Shown here: positions 20,793 to 31,277 of the stretch, piece by piece
Numbering within the stretch: position 1 is the stretch's first letter
Layout of the letters: the number at the start of each line of letters is the position of its first letter
Assembly: GCF_039522025.1 (NCBI RefSeq)
Contig: NZ_BAAADB010000031.1
Coordinates: 1 to 64,000, forward strand
Direction of reading: 5' to 3'
DNA from: Deinococcus depolymerans
GTDB taxonomy: Bacteria; Deinococcota; Deinococci; Deinococcales; Deinococcaceae
Length of the DNA stretch: 64,000 nt
Notes under the pieces: model-generated
The model's input: the letters and a program-made list of their open reading frames with translations, nothing else
Told to the model about the DNA's origin: nothing
The model's database searches: none
Position numbers and translations under genes: made by a program

Positions 20793-21233
20793 TTACGGCC
20801 CGAGATAACTGGTCGGGCCACCCTCATCGTCACCGCTTTCCAGCTCGGCGGAGGTCGAGTTCGTCAGCTGGGCAATGGTGGCCGGTTGGAACAGGGCGGG
20901 CTGTTCCGTCTTGGCACCCTGTGGGACGCCCTCGACGTAGTACAGCGGGTAGCCGTTGCAGGTCTGCTGGCTGTAGTTGAACCACTGGTCACCCGTTCGC
21001 GTTTGCTGGCTGAACGTGAGGCCCTGGATGGTGGGTGGGTCGGTGACCGTCTGCAGGGGGACGTACTGCTTCACGAAGGACTGGAGGTAATCGGACCAGT
21101 CGTACCCGGCCGCGACGCTCTGGCCTCCCTTCACGAGAGGGAAGACGAACAGGGCCAGATCCTTGCCCTGTCGTCTGGCGTACAGCTGGCCGTTCTTCTC
21201 GTAGATGCTGTCTTTCTGTGGTGCTTCCGTCAT
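20793..21233 (-). CDS. unknown protein, PF03640/COG4315-like fold, paralogue A
   Basis: 146 residues, ATG preceded by GGAGG. Shares with the neighbouring upstream gene the blocks DYLQSFVKQYVPL (other copy: HLKAFLYQYVPL) and NGYPLYYVEG (other copy: QGWPLYLYAH). These resemble the 'YnGxPLYxfxgD' half of the secreted repeats in COG4315, but there is no signal peptide or lipobox, so it is predicted cytosolic. The tail is Ser/Asp/Glu-rich. Last gene of a three-gene leftward operon with a GGDEF protein. Function unknown. Confidence 0.8.
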   Translation of the reverse strand: MTEAPQKDSIYEKNGQLYARRQGKDLALFVFPLVKGGQSVAAGYDWSDYLQSFVKQYVPLQTVTDPPTIQGLTFSQQTRTGDQWFNYSQQTCNGYPLYYVEGVPQGAKTEQPALFQPATIAQLTNSTSAELESGDDEGGPTSYLGP

Positions 21234-21267
21234 GGAACCTCCGTTGAAGTGTGGTACGGGTTTCATT

Positions 21268-21738
21268 CTAGGGCCCGTGGGTGCGGTGGGGCGGGCCGGG
21301 CAGGGGACCCTGATCCAGGCGGACAGGCGTGAACAGGTGCGGCACCTCGCCGCCCGGGGGCTGGCCGGGGCGGTCGTGGGCGTACAGGTACAGGGGCCAG
21401 CCCTGGTAGGTGGTGTGGTCCCAGGTGCGTAGCCCGTGTGGGTCGCGGCCCTGCGCGTGCACCGTGCCGGGCAGGGGGTGGGGACCGGGGGGCAGGGTGG
21501 GCAGCGGAACGTACTGGTACAGGAAGGCCTTGAGGTGCTCGGGCCAGTGGGAGGCGCTGGGGACGCTCTCGCCGGTCAGGAGGGCCATCTGCAGGGGCGT
21601 GAAGCGGTAGACGGGCAGGGGGCCGCGTGCCGTGTGCACGCTCAGGTACGGGCCGTCGGGGCTCAGGTGGTGCAGGTCCGCCGGGGGCAGCGGCTGGCCG
21701 AGTCGTCGGGTGTGCGGCATGGAGTACGTGTGGGTCAT
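21268..21738 (-). CDS. unknown protein, PF03640/COG4315-like fold, paralogue B
   Basis: 156 residues, ATG preceded by GGGAGG at 5 nt. Contains WPEHLKAFLYQYVPLPTLPP and TYQGWPLYLYAHDRPGQPPGG, the latter close to the COG4315 pattern W/Y-x-G-x-PLY-x(3)-D-x(2)-G. No signal peptide. It lies 10 bp after the GGDEF gene stop and 34 bp before paralogue A, consistent with duplication within the operon. Cysteine-free, so it cannot mimic the cysteine pair of typical family members. Confidence 0.8.
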   Translation of the reverse strand: MTHTYSMPHTRRLGQPLPPADLHHLSPDGPYLSVHTARGPLPVYRFTPLQMALLTGESVPSASHWPEHLKAFLYQYVPLPTLPPGPHPLPGTVHAQGRDPHGLRTWDHTTYQGWPLYLYAHDRPGQPPGGEVPHLFTPVRLDQGPLPGPPHRTHGP

Positions 21739-21748
21739 GCGGGCCTCC

Positions 21749-22525
21749 CTACAGGGCGAGCAACCGGTGAACGGGGCCGGGGTCGGTGGCACGCAGGAGA
21801 CGGCGCAGGCGGTCCAGCGCGCCTCGCCGGGAGCGGTGGGGGCCGGCGCGGTCCTGCGCGGCCTCGAGCAGGTCCGTGAGGGTGCGCCCGTCGTGCGGGG
21901 CGTCGCTGAGGCCCGCGCGGATGGCCGCGCAGCGTCCCAGGGGGCCGAGGCGGTCTTCCAGACTGCGGAGCAGGGGCGCCAGCTGCTCCGGCGTGAGGGG
22001 CCGCGGGGTCAGGAGGGTGAATTCGTCCGTGCCGCTGCGGTAGGCGCTGGCGTTCCAGGTGCGGGCGGCGCGGGTCAGGTCGCGCGCCATGTGCCGCAGG
22101 GCCTGATCGACGGGCGCGTCGCCCAGCTGGCGGCGCTGGTCATGCAGCGGCGGGAGGCGCAGCGCGGCGAGGGTCGCGACGCCGTCCGTCTGGGCAGCGT
22201 CGCGCAGCAGGGCGTCACGGTTCGGCAGGCGGGTGACGGGATCCAGGTGATAGGTGTGGACGTCCTCGATCAGCGCGACGCGGTCCCCGTTCGGCAGGCG
22301 GCTGAACGTGAGCCGGCACACGCGCCGCTCCCCGGCGAGGTCCGGCAGGCGGGTCTGGTGCGTGCCGTCCGGCCAGCTGACCGCGCGGGCCGGCAGCGCG
22401 GCGGGATGAAAGCTGCGCCGGTAGGCGTGGTTGGGCTGGGCGTGGCTGGGGGCGTGGGCGGGCCAGCGCAGGGCCGGCAGGGGCAGCAGGTGAAACAGGT
22501 CGTCTTCGAGGTGCCGGTGGGTCAT
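21749..22525 (-). CDS. GGDEF-domain protein with a variant signature
   Basis: 258 residues, ATG preceded by GGGAGA. The N-terminal third looks PAS-like (RRVCRLTFSRLPNGDRVALIEDV). The GGDEF domain follows with DPVTRLPNRDALLRDA (about 95) and a signature RSGTDEF where RxGGDEF is expected, replacing the second Gly by Thr. No membrane segments. It may be a weak cyclase or a c-di-GMP/GTP sensor. First gene of the operon with the two PF03640-like paralogues, which could be its partners. Confidence 0.82.
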   Translation of the reverse strand: MTHRHLEDDLFHLLPLPALRWPAHAPSHAQPNHAYRRSFHPAALPARAVSWPDGTHQTRLPDLAGERRVCRLTFSRLPNGDRVALIEDVHTYHLDPVTRLPNRDALLRDAAQTDGVATLAALRLPPLHDQRRQLGDAPVDQALRHMARDLTRAARTWNASAYRSGTDEFTLLTPRPLTPEQLAPLLRSLEDRLGPLGRCAAIRAGLSDAPHDGRTLTDLLEAAQDRAGPHRSRRGALDRLRRLLRATDPGPVHRLLAL

Positions 22526-22662
22526 GCTGGGTCGTCTCCCTGAGATGCTGGGGGGGCGGGTTGTGTGCCTCTCTGCAGGCAGCATGCCCGCAGGGGCGTT
22601 AAAGGGGCGTTACGGAGCGGGAGGGGGCACCGGCATCGCGGGGGGCGGGCTACACTCCGGGC

Positions 22663-23169
22663 ATGAGTTCGTGGCCGTTCAGGGTTGGATTCGGAGAGGA
22701 CGCGCACCGTCTGGAAGCGGGGCGGCGGCTGGTGCTGGGCGGCGTGCCCATCCCGCACGCCGAGCTGGGCGCGGCGGCGCACAGTGACGGGGACGCGGTG
22801 CTGCACGTGGTGGCCGACGCCCTGCTGTCGGGGCTGGCGCTGGGGGATATCGGGCAGTACTTCCCGGACACGGACGCCCAGTGGCGCGGCATGGACTCGC
22901 GCCTGATCGTGCAACGGGCGCTGGCGCTGGTGCGGGAGCGCGGGTGGGTGCCGGTGAACGTGGCGGTCGTGGTGACGCTCGACCGCCCGAAGCTGGGGCC
23001 GCTGCGCGCCGAGATCGCCCGGTCCGTCGCGGCGCTGCTGGGCCTGCCAGAAGGGGACGTGGGCGTGAGTTTCAAGACGTCCGAGGGACTGGCGCCGCTG
23101 CACGTGCAGACGCGCGCGACGGTGCTGCTGGCCCGCGCGGAAGCGGCTCCGGGGGTCAGTGGTGAGTGA
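22663..23169 (+). CDS. ispF: 2-C-methyl-D-erythritol 2,4-cyclodiphosphate synthase
   Basis: 168 residues. MEP-pathway isoprenoid enzyme. The metal motif is DAHRL (Asp13, His15), followed by [18 protein letters not shown] with the third ligand and [11 protein letters not shown]. The C-terminal KTSEGL is intact. TACACT (22651-22656) is 6 nt before the ATG, so a leaderless mRNA is likely. The trmL start overlaps its 3' end. Confidence 0.97.
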   Translation: MSSWPFRVGFGEDAHRLEAGRRLVLGGVPIPHAELGAAAHSDGDAVLHVVADALLSGLALGDIGQYFPDTDAQWRGMDSRLIVQRALALVRERGWVPVNVAVVVTLDRPKLGPLRAEIARSVAALLGLPEGDVGVSFKTSEGLAPLHVQTRATVLLARAEAAPGVSGE

Positions 23170-23644
23170 GGCGGAACCGGGTGGGATGGTGCCGCTGCTG
23201 CGGGTGGTGCTGTTCGAACCGGAGAAGGCGGGGAACGTCGGCAACGTCGCACGCACGTGCGCGGTGCTGGGCGCGGACCTGCACCTGATCCGCCCGTTCG
23301 GCTTCCACCTGCACGACCGCGAGTTCCGCCGCGCCGTGATGGACTACCTGGAGGGCGTGACGCTGCACGAGCACGCCAGCTGGACGGCCTTCCAGGGCAC
23401 GCTGGGGCCGGGCGCGCGGGTGTGGGCGTTCAGCACGCACGCCACCGAACTGCACACCCGCGCGGGCTTCGCGCGCGGGGATTACCTGCTGTTCGGCCCG
23501 GAATCGCGCGGGCTGCCCGCGTGGCTGCGTGACGCCCTGCCGAAACTGAGACTGCCGCAGCCCGGCGGGGGCCGCAGCCTGAACCTGAGCGTCGCGGCGG
23601 GCGTCGCGGCCTTCGAGGCGGGGCGGCAGATCGAGGGCTGGTGA
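23159..23644 (+). CDS. trmL: TrmL: tRNA (cytidine34/uridine34-2'-O)-methyltransferase
   Basis: 161 residues. SPOUT-class enzyme that methylates the wobble nucleotide ribose of tRNA-Leu. The three SPOUT motifs are present: [15 protein letters not shown] (about 20-34), [11 protein letters not shown] (about 110) and [19 protein letters not shown] near the C-terminus. GTG starts at 23159 or 23162 overlap ispF; both give nearly the same protein. Co-transcribed with ispF. Confidence 0.95.
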   Translation: MVSEAEPGGMVPLLRVVLFEPEKAGNVGNVARTCAVLGADLHLIRPFGFHLHDREFRRAVMDYLEGVTLHEHASWTAFQGTLGPGARVWAFSTHATELHTRAGFARGDYLLFGPESRGLPAWLRDALPKLRLPQPGGGRSLNLSVAAGVAAFEAGRQIEGW

Positions 23645-23762
23645 GGGCCGGTCAGGGCCGGGCCGGAAGCGGGCGCGACACTGAACCCGGTTCAGCTGAA
23701 CGCAGTCCAGAGAGCGTTTCCATCACCCGGTCCCGGCCGCCCACGCCTACACTGGGCAGTAC

Positions 23763-24779
23763 ATGCCCCTCCTGCCTGCCCAGTCACCGCTGAAGGCACG
23801 CCGGGACCAGCGGTACTCCGCGCACCTGTCGCTGGCCCTGCTGTCCACCGGCGTCCATGGAGCGCTGCTGTGGTACGACCTGACCCACGACCGGCAGACC
23901 ATGCCTTCCCTGACCGGCGCCGTGATCCTCAGCGCCTTCCTGACCGCCACGGTCCTGTCGCGCCGCATCCCGCTCGACACCCTGACGACCACGGTCGCGT
24001 ACGCGCTGCCCGTGTGGGTGGTCCTGCAGGTGGTCGCGGCCGGACTGCAGGGACAGGGCGTGCCGCCCGCGTACTTCCTGTCCCTGGGGGTGGTGGGCCT
24101 GCTGGCCTTCGTGTGGCTGCCGCTGGCGCAGGCGGTCACGCTGCTGCTGCCGGTGGCGGGCTTCATGTTCGCGGCCGTCCTGCTGTTCAATCCGCAGGAC
24201 CTGCCGCTGATGCTCTACTCGACCTTCCTGATCGCGCTGATGGGCCTGCTGACCCTGCACGGGCAGCTGATCGGCCCGGAACGCGCCCGCCGGCTCAGCC
24301 AGCAGCGGCTGGCACACACGGACAGCCTGACCGGCCTGCTCAACCGCCAGGGCGGCCGGGCGGCGCTGCAGAGCCTCACGGCCTCCCCCCTGAACGCCGC
24401 GCGGGTGGCAGCCGTGCTGGTCGACATCGACGGCTTCGGGACGCTGAACACGCGCCTGGGGCCGGAGGCGGCCGATCAGCTGCTCGTGGAATTCGCGGGC
24501 CTGCTGGGCCGCGTGATCCCGCCCGGCAGCGTGCTGGCCCGCTGGGACGCCGACGCCTTCGTGCTGATCCTCACGGACGTCGGCATGGCCGGCGCGCACG
24601 ACGCGGCCGAACGGGTGGTCCGCGCGGCCCGCAACCTGAACCTGCCGCACCTGAACGGCGCGCCCGTCAGTGCCGGCGTGGCCTTCGCCGCCGAAACCGA
24701 GGACCCGGACGCCCTGATGGACCTGTGCGCCCAGCGGCTCGGGCAGGCCCGCGCTGCCGGCGGGAACCGCTGGGCGTGA
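23763..24779 (+). CDS. membrane protein with a degenerate GGDEF domain
   Basis: 338 residues. Five or six membrane helices fill the first 180 residues. A GGDEF fold starts at HTDSLTGLLNRQGGRAAL (about 183) with VDIDGFGTLNTRLG, but the active-site loop reads ARWDADAFVLIL instead of RxGGDEFxxL, losing both glycines and the catalytic Glu. Cyclase activity is therefore unlikely; a receptor or scaffold role is more probable. TACACT is 9 nt before the ATG. Monocistronic, followed by a solo repeat hairpin. Confidence 0.88.
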   Translation: MPLLPAQSPLKARRDQRYSAHLSLALLSTGVHGALLWYDLTHDRQTMPSLTGAVILSAFLTATVLSRRIPLDTLTTTVAYALPVWVVLQVVAAGLQGQGVPPAYFLSLGVVGLLAFVWLPLAQAVTLLLPVAGFMFAAVLLFNPQDLPLMLYSTFLIALMGLLTLHGQLIGPERARRLSQQRLAHTDSLTGLLNRQGGRAALQSLTASPLNAARVAAVLVDIDGFGTLNTRLGPEAADQLLVEFAGLLGRVIPPGSVLARWDADAFVLILTDVGMAGAHDAAERVVRAARNLNLPHLNGAPVSAGVAFAAETEDPDALMDLCAQRLGQARAAGGNRWA

Positions 24780-24808
24780 CCCGGCCTCCGACCGGCGCAC
24801 CCACCTGC

Positions 24809-24858
24809 TACGGACTCGGATTGAACGGGCTCAGCAGCCCATTCAATCGGAGTCCGTC
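24809..24858. repeat. solo hairpin end of the TIR repeat family
   Basis: Only the first hairpin with its outer terminus: TACGGACTCGGATTGAACGG through to CCCATTCAATCGGAGTCCG, a near-perfect 22-bp stem. It lies 30 bp after the GGDEF stop and may act as a transcript-end hairpin. Flanks are TGC/TGA. Confidence 0.75.
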
Positions 24859-24927
24859 TGATCCCCCCGGTCCGCCCTGTCGGCCCCGCCGGACACCCGT
24901 ACCGGAACGCCCGCTAGAGTGACGGGC

Positions 24928-26172
<1,245 letters not shown>

Positions 26173-26234
26173 ACCGGCACAAGGGAGGGGGGGAGGGAGC
26201 CGCGTGCGGCCCTCCTCCCCTCCTCCCTTGCCCG

Positions 26235-26274
26235 GATGGAACGGGTCTGTCAACCCATGCCCTCGGAGTCCGTA
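26235..26274 (-). repeat. TIR repeat fragment
   Basis: The left remnant of a copy: hairpin ATGGAACGGGT...ACCCATGCC and the terminus CTCGGAGTCCGTA, ending at TTA 26275-26277. Confidence 0.6.
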
Positions 26275-26277
26275 TTA

Positions 26278-26410
26278 TACGGATTCCGTTTATTTCGCCA
26301 ACAATCCGGAACTTCACCGGATTGCCGACTCCACGTCCGGAAACCGTGTTGCTCCCACTCGCTTCGCTCGGACCCAGCGGGCTTTGCAGCCCATTCAATC
26401 GGAGTCCGTA
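26278..26410 (-). repeat. TIR repeat copy inserted at the ferritin-like gene stop codon
   Basis: 133-bp short-subtype copy flanked by TTA on both sides (26275-26277 and 26411-26413). The right TTA is the stop codon (TAA, minus strand) of the ferritin-like gene. Confidence 0.9.
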
Positions 26411-27331
26411 TTACAGCGCGAGGATCTTGCTGAAGTCGCCGCTCAGGCCGTTCGGGTAGAACCCACCCTTGACGGCGTCCACCGCCAGGAACACGATGTT
26501 CCCCACCTGGCGGGGCGTGCGGCTGTACGCGATGCCGTTCGTGTCGGCCAGCACGATGTTCGCCGCGCCGTTCTCCAGGATGCCCTGATCGACGTCCAGG
26601 GCGCCGTCCACGCTGTCACGCAGGTTGCTGATGGCCTGCACCACGTCACTGACCTTCAGGGCGGGCGTGACCTGCGTGTTGCGCTGCTGGTACAGCAGGG
26701 TGCGGATCATGCCCGCGTGGTACGCCTCGACCGCCAGGATGCCCGCCGCGTTCTCCAGGTTCCCGCCGGCACTCGTGTCGCTCAGCAGACGCGCCGCACC
26801 CTTGTAGGCGCTGACGCCCACATCCTCGAAGATGAACGCGCCGTGCAGGAAGAACAGGTCGTTCGCGAAGGGGTTGAAGTTGGGAATCGCCCCGCCCGAC
26901 GCGGCGCTGCCCGCCGCCGCGAAGGCCGGGCCGAGGTCCAGGGTCGGCTGCGCGACCGCGCCGAAACCCAGCACCTTGCGGATGATGCGCACGTGGTTCA
27001 GTTCGTCGGTGGCGACCTCGTTCGCGTAGGCGCGCACGTCGGCCGACTCGAACTTCACGCCGTCACCCTTCTTACCGGTGAACCCGGCGGGCAGGATGAC
27101 TTTGCTGCTGTCGCCGCCCACGCTGTCCAGTTCTTCCAGGCGACCCACCGCCGCGAGGTAGAACGCCGCTTCCAGGTACTCGAGGTTCAGCGCGAAGTTG
27201 AAGATCGTGGCGTCCAGGTTGGGTTTCGCCTGCCCCATGCCCATGGCGGGCGCGCAGCTGGCCAGGGCGGTCGTGACGCCGACAGCGCCGGCAGCTCCGA
27301 GGAATTTACGGCGGTTCAGGGGGTTGCTCAT
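26411..27331 (-). CDS. ferritin-like domain protein with Tat/lipoprotein signal (desiccation-type)
   Basis: 306 residues. The N-terminus NRRKFLGAAGAVG is a twin-arginine signal followed by LASC, a possible lipobox at about residue 25. Residues 40-200 form a ferritin-like four-helix region: NLEYLEAAFYL, TDELNHVRIIRKVLG and ILAVEAYHAGMIRTLLYQQR supply Glu and His residues in the expected E/ExxH spacing for a di-metal site. Similar proteins are annotated as desiccation-related in plants and deinococci; activity unproven. ATG with AGG 8 nt upstream. Single gene. Confidence 0.88.
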   Translation of the reverse strand: MSNPLNRRKFLGAAGAVGVTTALASCAPAMGMGQAKPNLDATIFNFALNLEYLEAAFYLAAVGRLEELDSVGGDSSKVILPAGFTGKKGDGVKFESADVRAYANEVATDELNHVRIIRKVLGFGAVAQPTLDLGPAFAAAGSAASGGAIPNFNPFANDLFFLHGAFIFEDVGVSAYKGAARLLSDTSAGGNLENAAGILAVEAYHAGMIRTLLYQQRNTQVTPALKVSDVVQAISNLRDSVDGALDVDQGILENGAANIVLADTNGIAYSRTPRQVGNIVFLAVDAVKGGFYPNGLSGDFSKILAL

Positions 27332-27498
27332 GGTGGACCTCCAGGGAAAGAGAGCGGAAAGCGGCGGGCGGGCAAAGCGCACAGGAGGCCAGCAGGGAAG
27401 ACACTCCCACCACCAGTCACCGGCGCTTCTGACCAGCCATATGCCGCCCACCCCGGATCGGATCACCCGGCCACGCAACCGTGAAGATCAGGTGAACG

Positions 27499-28089
27499 TC
27501 ACGCGGGCGCGGCCTGCGCTTCCGACTGCCCGAAGGCGTTCTCCTGCACCAGCCGTTCCAGCGCGCGGGCCCGCTCCAGCTGGGCGCTCAGCGCCGCGTG
27601 CCGGTCCTCCAGCGACCGGATCGCGCCGCCCAGACGGGTCAGCACGTCCGCCTTCAGGGCCGGGAGTGCCTCCGGGTCGAGCGCCTCGCGCTGCACCGAG
27701 AACATCGTGCCGCCCTGCGCGACCAGCCCCAGCAGGCCCTGCGCGTCCAGGAACGCCCGCGTGTCCTCCAGCGTCAGACCCAGCCCCTGCCACTGCTGCA
27801 CACCCCGCAACTCGACCACGTTGTGCAGCAGGAACCGGAACTTGCCGTTCACGCGCACAGGGTGCAGCAACTCCTCGCGCAGCAGGTGCCGCACCGTCGT
27901 CGCGGGCAGCCCCATCAACGCCGCGAACCGCCCGATCCCCACGCCCCGCTCCTCGAACAGGGCCTCCAGCACCTCCGGCCCGCCGCACATGGTCGCCACA
28001 TCCGCCCGCGGAGTCTCTGGCAGGGCACTGATCACATCCCGGAACTGCTGGACACTGCGCCGGAACTCAGCCTCGGTCTGTTCGTTCAC
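27499..28089 (-). CDS. MerR-like helix-turn-helix regulator
   Basis: 196 residues. After a 45-residue N-terminal extension, VGIGRFAALMGLPATTVRHLLREELLHPVRVNGKFRFL gives a MerR-type winged helix (written across about residues 50-87), then LRGVQQWQGLGLTLEDTRAFL. The C-terminus is a coiled coil (about 140-185), the usual dimer helix. No cysteine cluster for metal sensing is obvious. GTG start overlapping the stop of the 61-residue gene (GTGA). The perfect palindrome at 28302-28321 upstream of the operon is a good autoregulatory candidate. Confidence 0.82.
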   Translation of the reverse strand: MNEQTEAEFRRSVQQFRDVISALPETPRADVATMCGGPEVLEALFEERGVGIGRFAALMGLPATTVRHLLREELLHPVRVNGKFRFLLHNVVELRGVQQWQGLGLTLEDTRAFLDAQGLLGLVAQGGTMFSVQREALDPEALPALKADVLTRLGGAIRSLEDRHAALSAQLERARALERLVQENAFGQSEAQAAPA

Positions 28090-28271
28090 GCCAGCCTCCG
28101 CACCGTGACCGTCACGTGCCAGCGCGGCAGCGTCCAGCGCCTGCCCAGCAGGTGGTTCAGCCGGCTCAGACGGGCGGCGCGGGCCGCCTCACGGCACTCG
28201 TCCAGCCGGTCGGAGAAGGGAGCAGCGTCGGAATAGGCGGTCAGGGCGTCGGTGTGCAGCGCATTGAACAT
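28086..28271 (-). CDS. 61-residue protein of unknown function
   Basis: ATG preceded by AGGAGG. Rich in Ala and Arg (REAARAARLSRLNHLLGRRW) and ending in a beta-like HVTVTVRRL. No membrane segment. Translationally coupled to the MerR-like regulator, so the two probably act together or the small protein serves as an upstream coupling ORF. Family not recognised. Confidence 0.6.
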   Translation of the reverse strand: MFNALHTDALTAYSDAAPFSDRLDECREAARAARLSRLNHLLGRRWTLPRWHVTVTVRRLA

Positions 28272-28301
28272 GGGGTGGTGCCTCCTGAACCACAGTGTGG
28301 A

Positions 28302-28321
28302 ACGTGCAGTCGACTGCACGT
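28302..28321. promoter_or_regulatory. perfect 20-bp palindrome before the MerR-like operon
   Basis: ACGTGCAGTCGACTGCACGT is fully self-complementary. On the minus strand it lies next to TTGACG (-35 candidate, 28319-28324) and is followed by an 11-bp palindrome CCACAGTGTGG (28290-28300). A palindrome between -35 and -10 is the classical MerR operator layout, though the -10 here is weak. Confidence 0.6.
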
Positions 28322-28686
28322 CAAGCGCCCGCAAGCGCCGTCAGGTGGTAGCCCGCCCACTCCCGCCAGAACGCCTCCGCCGCGTCCAGGCATGCCCGCT
28401 CCAGCCGCGCCGCCTCTGCTCCATCCAGCTCTGCCCCGTCCGCCCCCGCCTGAACGGCCTGCGCGAACGCCAGCTTCGACCGCAGGAACGCCGCGTGATG
28501 CCCCGCCGTTCCCCCATAGTTCTCCGTCACGCCCGACCAGTCCGGCACCCACGCCGCCCGCAGCCGCCCCGCCACGCGCGCCTGCACGTCCGCGTGCGGC
28601 CCGCCCGGCAGCAGGTGCGTCACATCCTGCTCCAGCCACCGCACAAAGCGTTCCTCCAGTCCCGCCCGCCACGCCGCGTCACTCAC
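28321..28686 (-). CDS. unknown protein
   Basis: 121 residues from GTG at 28686 with GAGGGG just upstream. Acidic/helical, with FVRWLEQDVTHLLPGG in the first third and a C-terminal CLDAAEAFWREWAGYHLTAL. No known motif or membrane segment. It lies upstream of the MerR-like operon, and its stop overlaps that operon's -35 candidate. Confidence 0.6.
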   Translation of the reverse strand: MSDAAWRAGLEERFVRWLEQDVTHLLPGGPHADVQARVAGRLRAAWVPDWSGVTENYGGTAGHHAAFLRSKLAFAQAVQAGADGAELDGAEAARLERACLDAAEAFWREWAGYHLTALAGA

Positions 28687-28740
28687 GCCCCTCAGCAGAG
28701 CACACGATGACCCCGCAGGCCGACGCACCTGCACAGAAGA

Positions 28741-28766
28741 AGCGGGCGACCCGCAGGCCACCCGCT
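28741..28766 (-). terminator. hairpin after mdh
   Basis: On the minus strand AGCGGG...CCCGCT with a 14-nt loop, followed by TCTTCT. Moderate terminator 20 bp after the mdh stop. Confidence 0.45.
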
Positions 28767-28785
28767 CCCCCGATTCAGCCTGGGT

Positions 28786-29778
<993 letters not shown>

Positions 29779-29884
29779 GGGTATCCCTCCTGAGGATGGT
29801 TTTACGGCTCACGATAACGCGCGGCGGGACGGTTGGGGGGAAAGTTCCCCGGACGGGAACAGGGGTGGGTAGCTCGTGGTGGGA

Positions 29885-29918
29885 AGGTGGGCGCCTGCGG
29901 CGGGCTTCCCCACCCCCC
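29885..29918 (+). repeat. dispersed 34-bp repeat, copy 2
   Basis: Matches the reverse complement of 16626-16660 at 33 of 34 positions. Its core GGGCGCCTGCGGCGGGC is prone to hairpin formation. Confidence 0.7.
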
Positions 29919-30202
29919 AGCCCCCATCCCCAGGGGGGCAACGTCTTCGCCGCGCAGGGCGGCCTGCGCGTTGACGCCAGATCTACACCCGCGCCTGGAA
30001 CCTGGTGGCGGCGGAGCTTCCGTTGGCACTGGGCAGGTATTTCGCTGGCTTTCTGGGTAGGGATCGGGCGGGAATGGCCACGCCTCACACGCCATCCTCT
30101 GCTGCGCAGCTCTGCGAGTCCGCCCCCGCGCCGTGCGCCCCGCGCGCTGCGCGCACGACGGGCTCGGTGCCTATGACAGTTACGTCAGCCAGTCCCCAGG
30201 CT

Positions 30203-30256
30203 CCCCTTGAGGGGAGCTGTCAGCGCAGCTGACTGAGGGGTCCTGCGAAGCAGCTG
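30203..30256 (+). repeat. hairpin-rich dispersed-type repeat block
   Basis: GGCTCCCCTTGAGGGGAGC forms a perfect 7-bp stem, followed by GTCAGCGCAGCTGAC (6-bp stem) and GACTGAGGGGTCC. From memory the same order of motifs recurs in repeats of unrelated bacteria. Only one copy was seen here. Confidence 0.45.
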
Positions 30257-30293
30257 TGTTGCCTTCCCCCTTCCCGACTCCCTACTCTCCCCG

Positions 30294-31115
30294 TCAGAGC
30301 GGCGCGTCGTCTGCGAAGTTCGGTTCGCGTTTCTCGCGGAGGCTGCTGAGGCCCTCGCGGACGTCGGGGCCGGTGAAGCCGAGGAATTCCAGGGCCAGGG
30401 AGGCGTCGAAGGTGGGTCCGGCCTGCCGGAGCCAGTTGTTGAGGGCGTATTTGGTCCAGCGGATGGCGGTGGGGCTGCCGCTGGCGAGTTGCCGGGCGAC
30501 CTTCCAGGCGCGGTCCAGGAGTTCGTCGTCGGGGACGGTGAGGCTGACGAGGCCGATGCGTTCGGCTTCGATGCCGCTGACGGGCTCGCCGGTCATGAGG
30601 TGGTACTTGGCCTTGTTCAGGCCGCACAGCAGGGGCCAGATGATCGCGGCGTGGTCTCCGGCGGCCACACCGAGCCGGACGTGCCCGTCGAGGAGGCGGG
30701 CGGTGTGGGCGGTGATGCTGACGTCGGCGAGCAGCGCGACGGCGAGTCCGGCGCCGACGCAGGGGCCGTGGATGGCGCTGACGATGGGTTTTGAGCAGTT
30801 GATGACGTTGTACACGAGGTCGCGGGCTTCCTTCCAGACGCGGGTGAGGGTGGTGAAGTCGCGGCTCATCTCCTCGATCAGGGTGAAGTCCCCGCCACTG
30901 CTGAAGCCGCGTCCGTCGCCGCGCACGAGGACGCAGCGGATGCCGGGCGTGTCGTCGATGTCGCGCCACACGCGGGTCAGGGCGCGGTGGGCGTCGGCGT
31001 TCACGCTGTTGAGGGTCTTGTCGTTGCGGATGACGATTTCGAGGATGCCGTCGCCGTGCAGCTGGAGGTGCAGGCCGGGGTACGCGCCGGGCGCGGTGAG
31101 GTGGGTTGTGGTCAT
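30294..31115 (-). CDS. enoyl-CoA hydratase/isomerase family protein
   Basis: 273 residues. Crotonase fold: [16 protein letters not shown] and [20 protein letters not shown] form the oxyanion hole, and the region around [18 protein letters not shown] carries the PaaG-like active-site loop. The exact acyl-CoA is not predictable. TACCCT on the minus strand (31122-31127), 6 nt before the ATG, points to a leaderless mRNA. Single gene. Confidence 0.92.
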   Translation of the reverse strand: MTTTHLTAPGAYPGLHLQLHGDGILEIVIRNDKTLNSVNADAHRALTRVWRDIDDTPGIRCVLVRGDGRGFSSGGDFTLIEEMSRDFTTLTRVWKEARDLVYNVINCSKPIVSAIHGPCVGAGLAVALLADVSITAHTARLLDGHVRLGVAAGDHAAIIWPLLCGLNKAKYHLMTGEPVSGIEAERIGLVSLTVPDDELLDRAWKVARQLASGSPTAIRWTKYALNNWLRQAGPTFDASLALEFLGFTGPDVREGLSSLREKREPNFADDAPL

Positions 31116-31277
31116 GCGGGCAGGGTAGCGGGCGGGGCGCTGGGGTGTGCGGGTGGGTGTCCGGGTGGGCCGGATGCCACGTCGGATGCGCGGCCGGGTT
31201 CATGAGGTGGGGGTGGCCCTCCCCCAGTGCGGGCATGTCCGGCAGCGCGGGCGGCAGGCGCGGCTTACGGTGAAGGG

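Larger units (their letters stand above)
29779..30293. other. 515-bp intergenic region with dispersed repeat motifs
   Basis: No gene is supported. It holds the mdh promoter side, a GTTCCC/GGGAAC hairpin (about 29845-29861), the second copy of the 34-bp dispersed repeat (29885-29918) and, at 30203-30256, a compound hairpin block. Confidence 0.6.
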
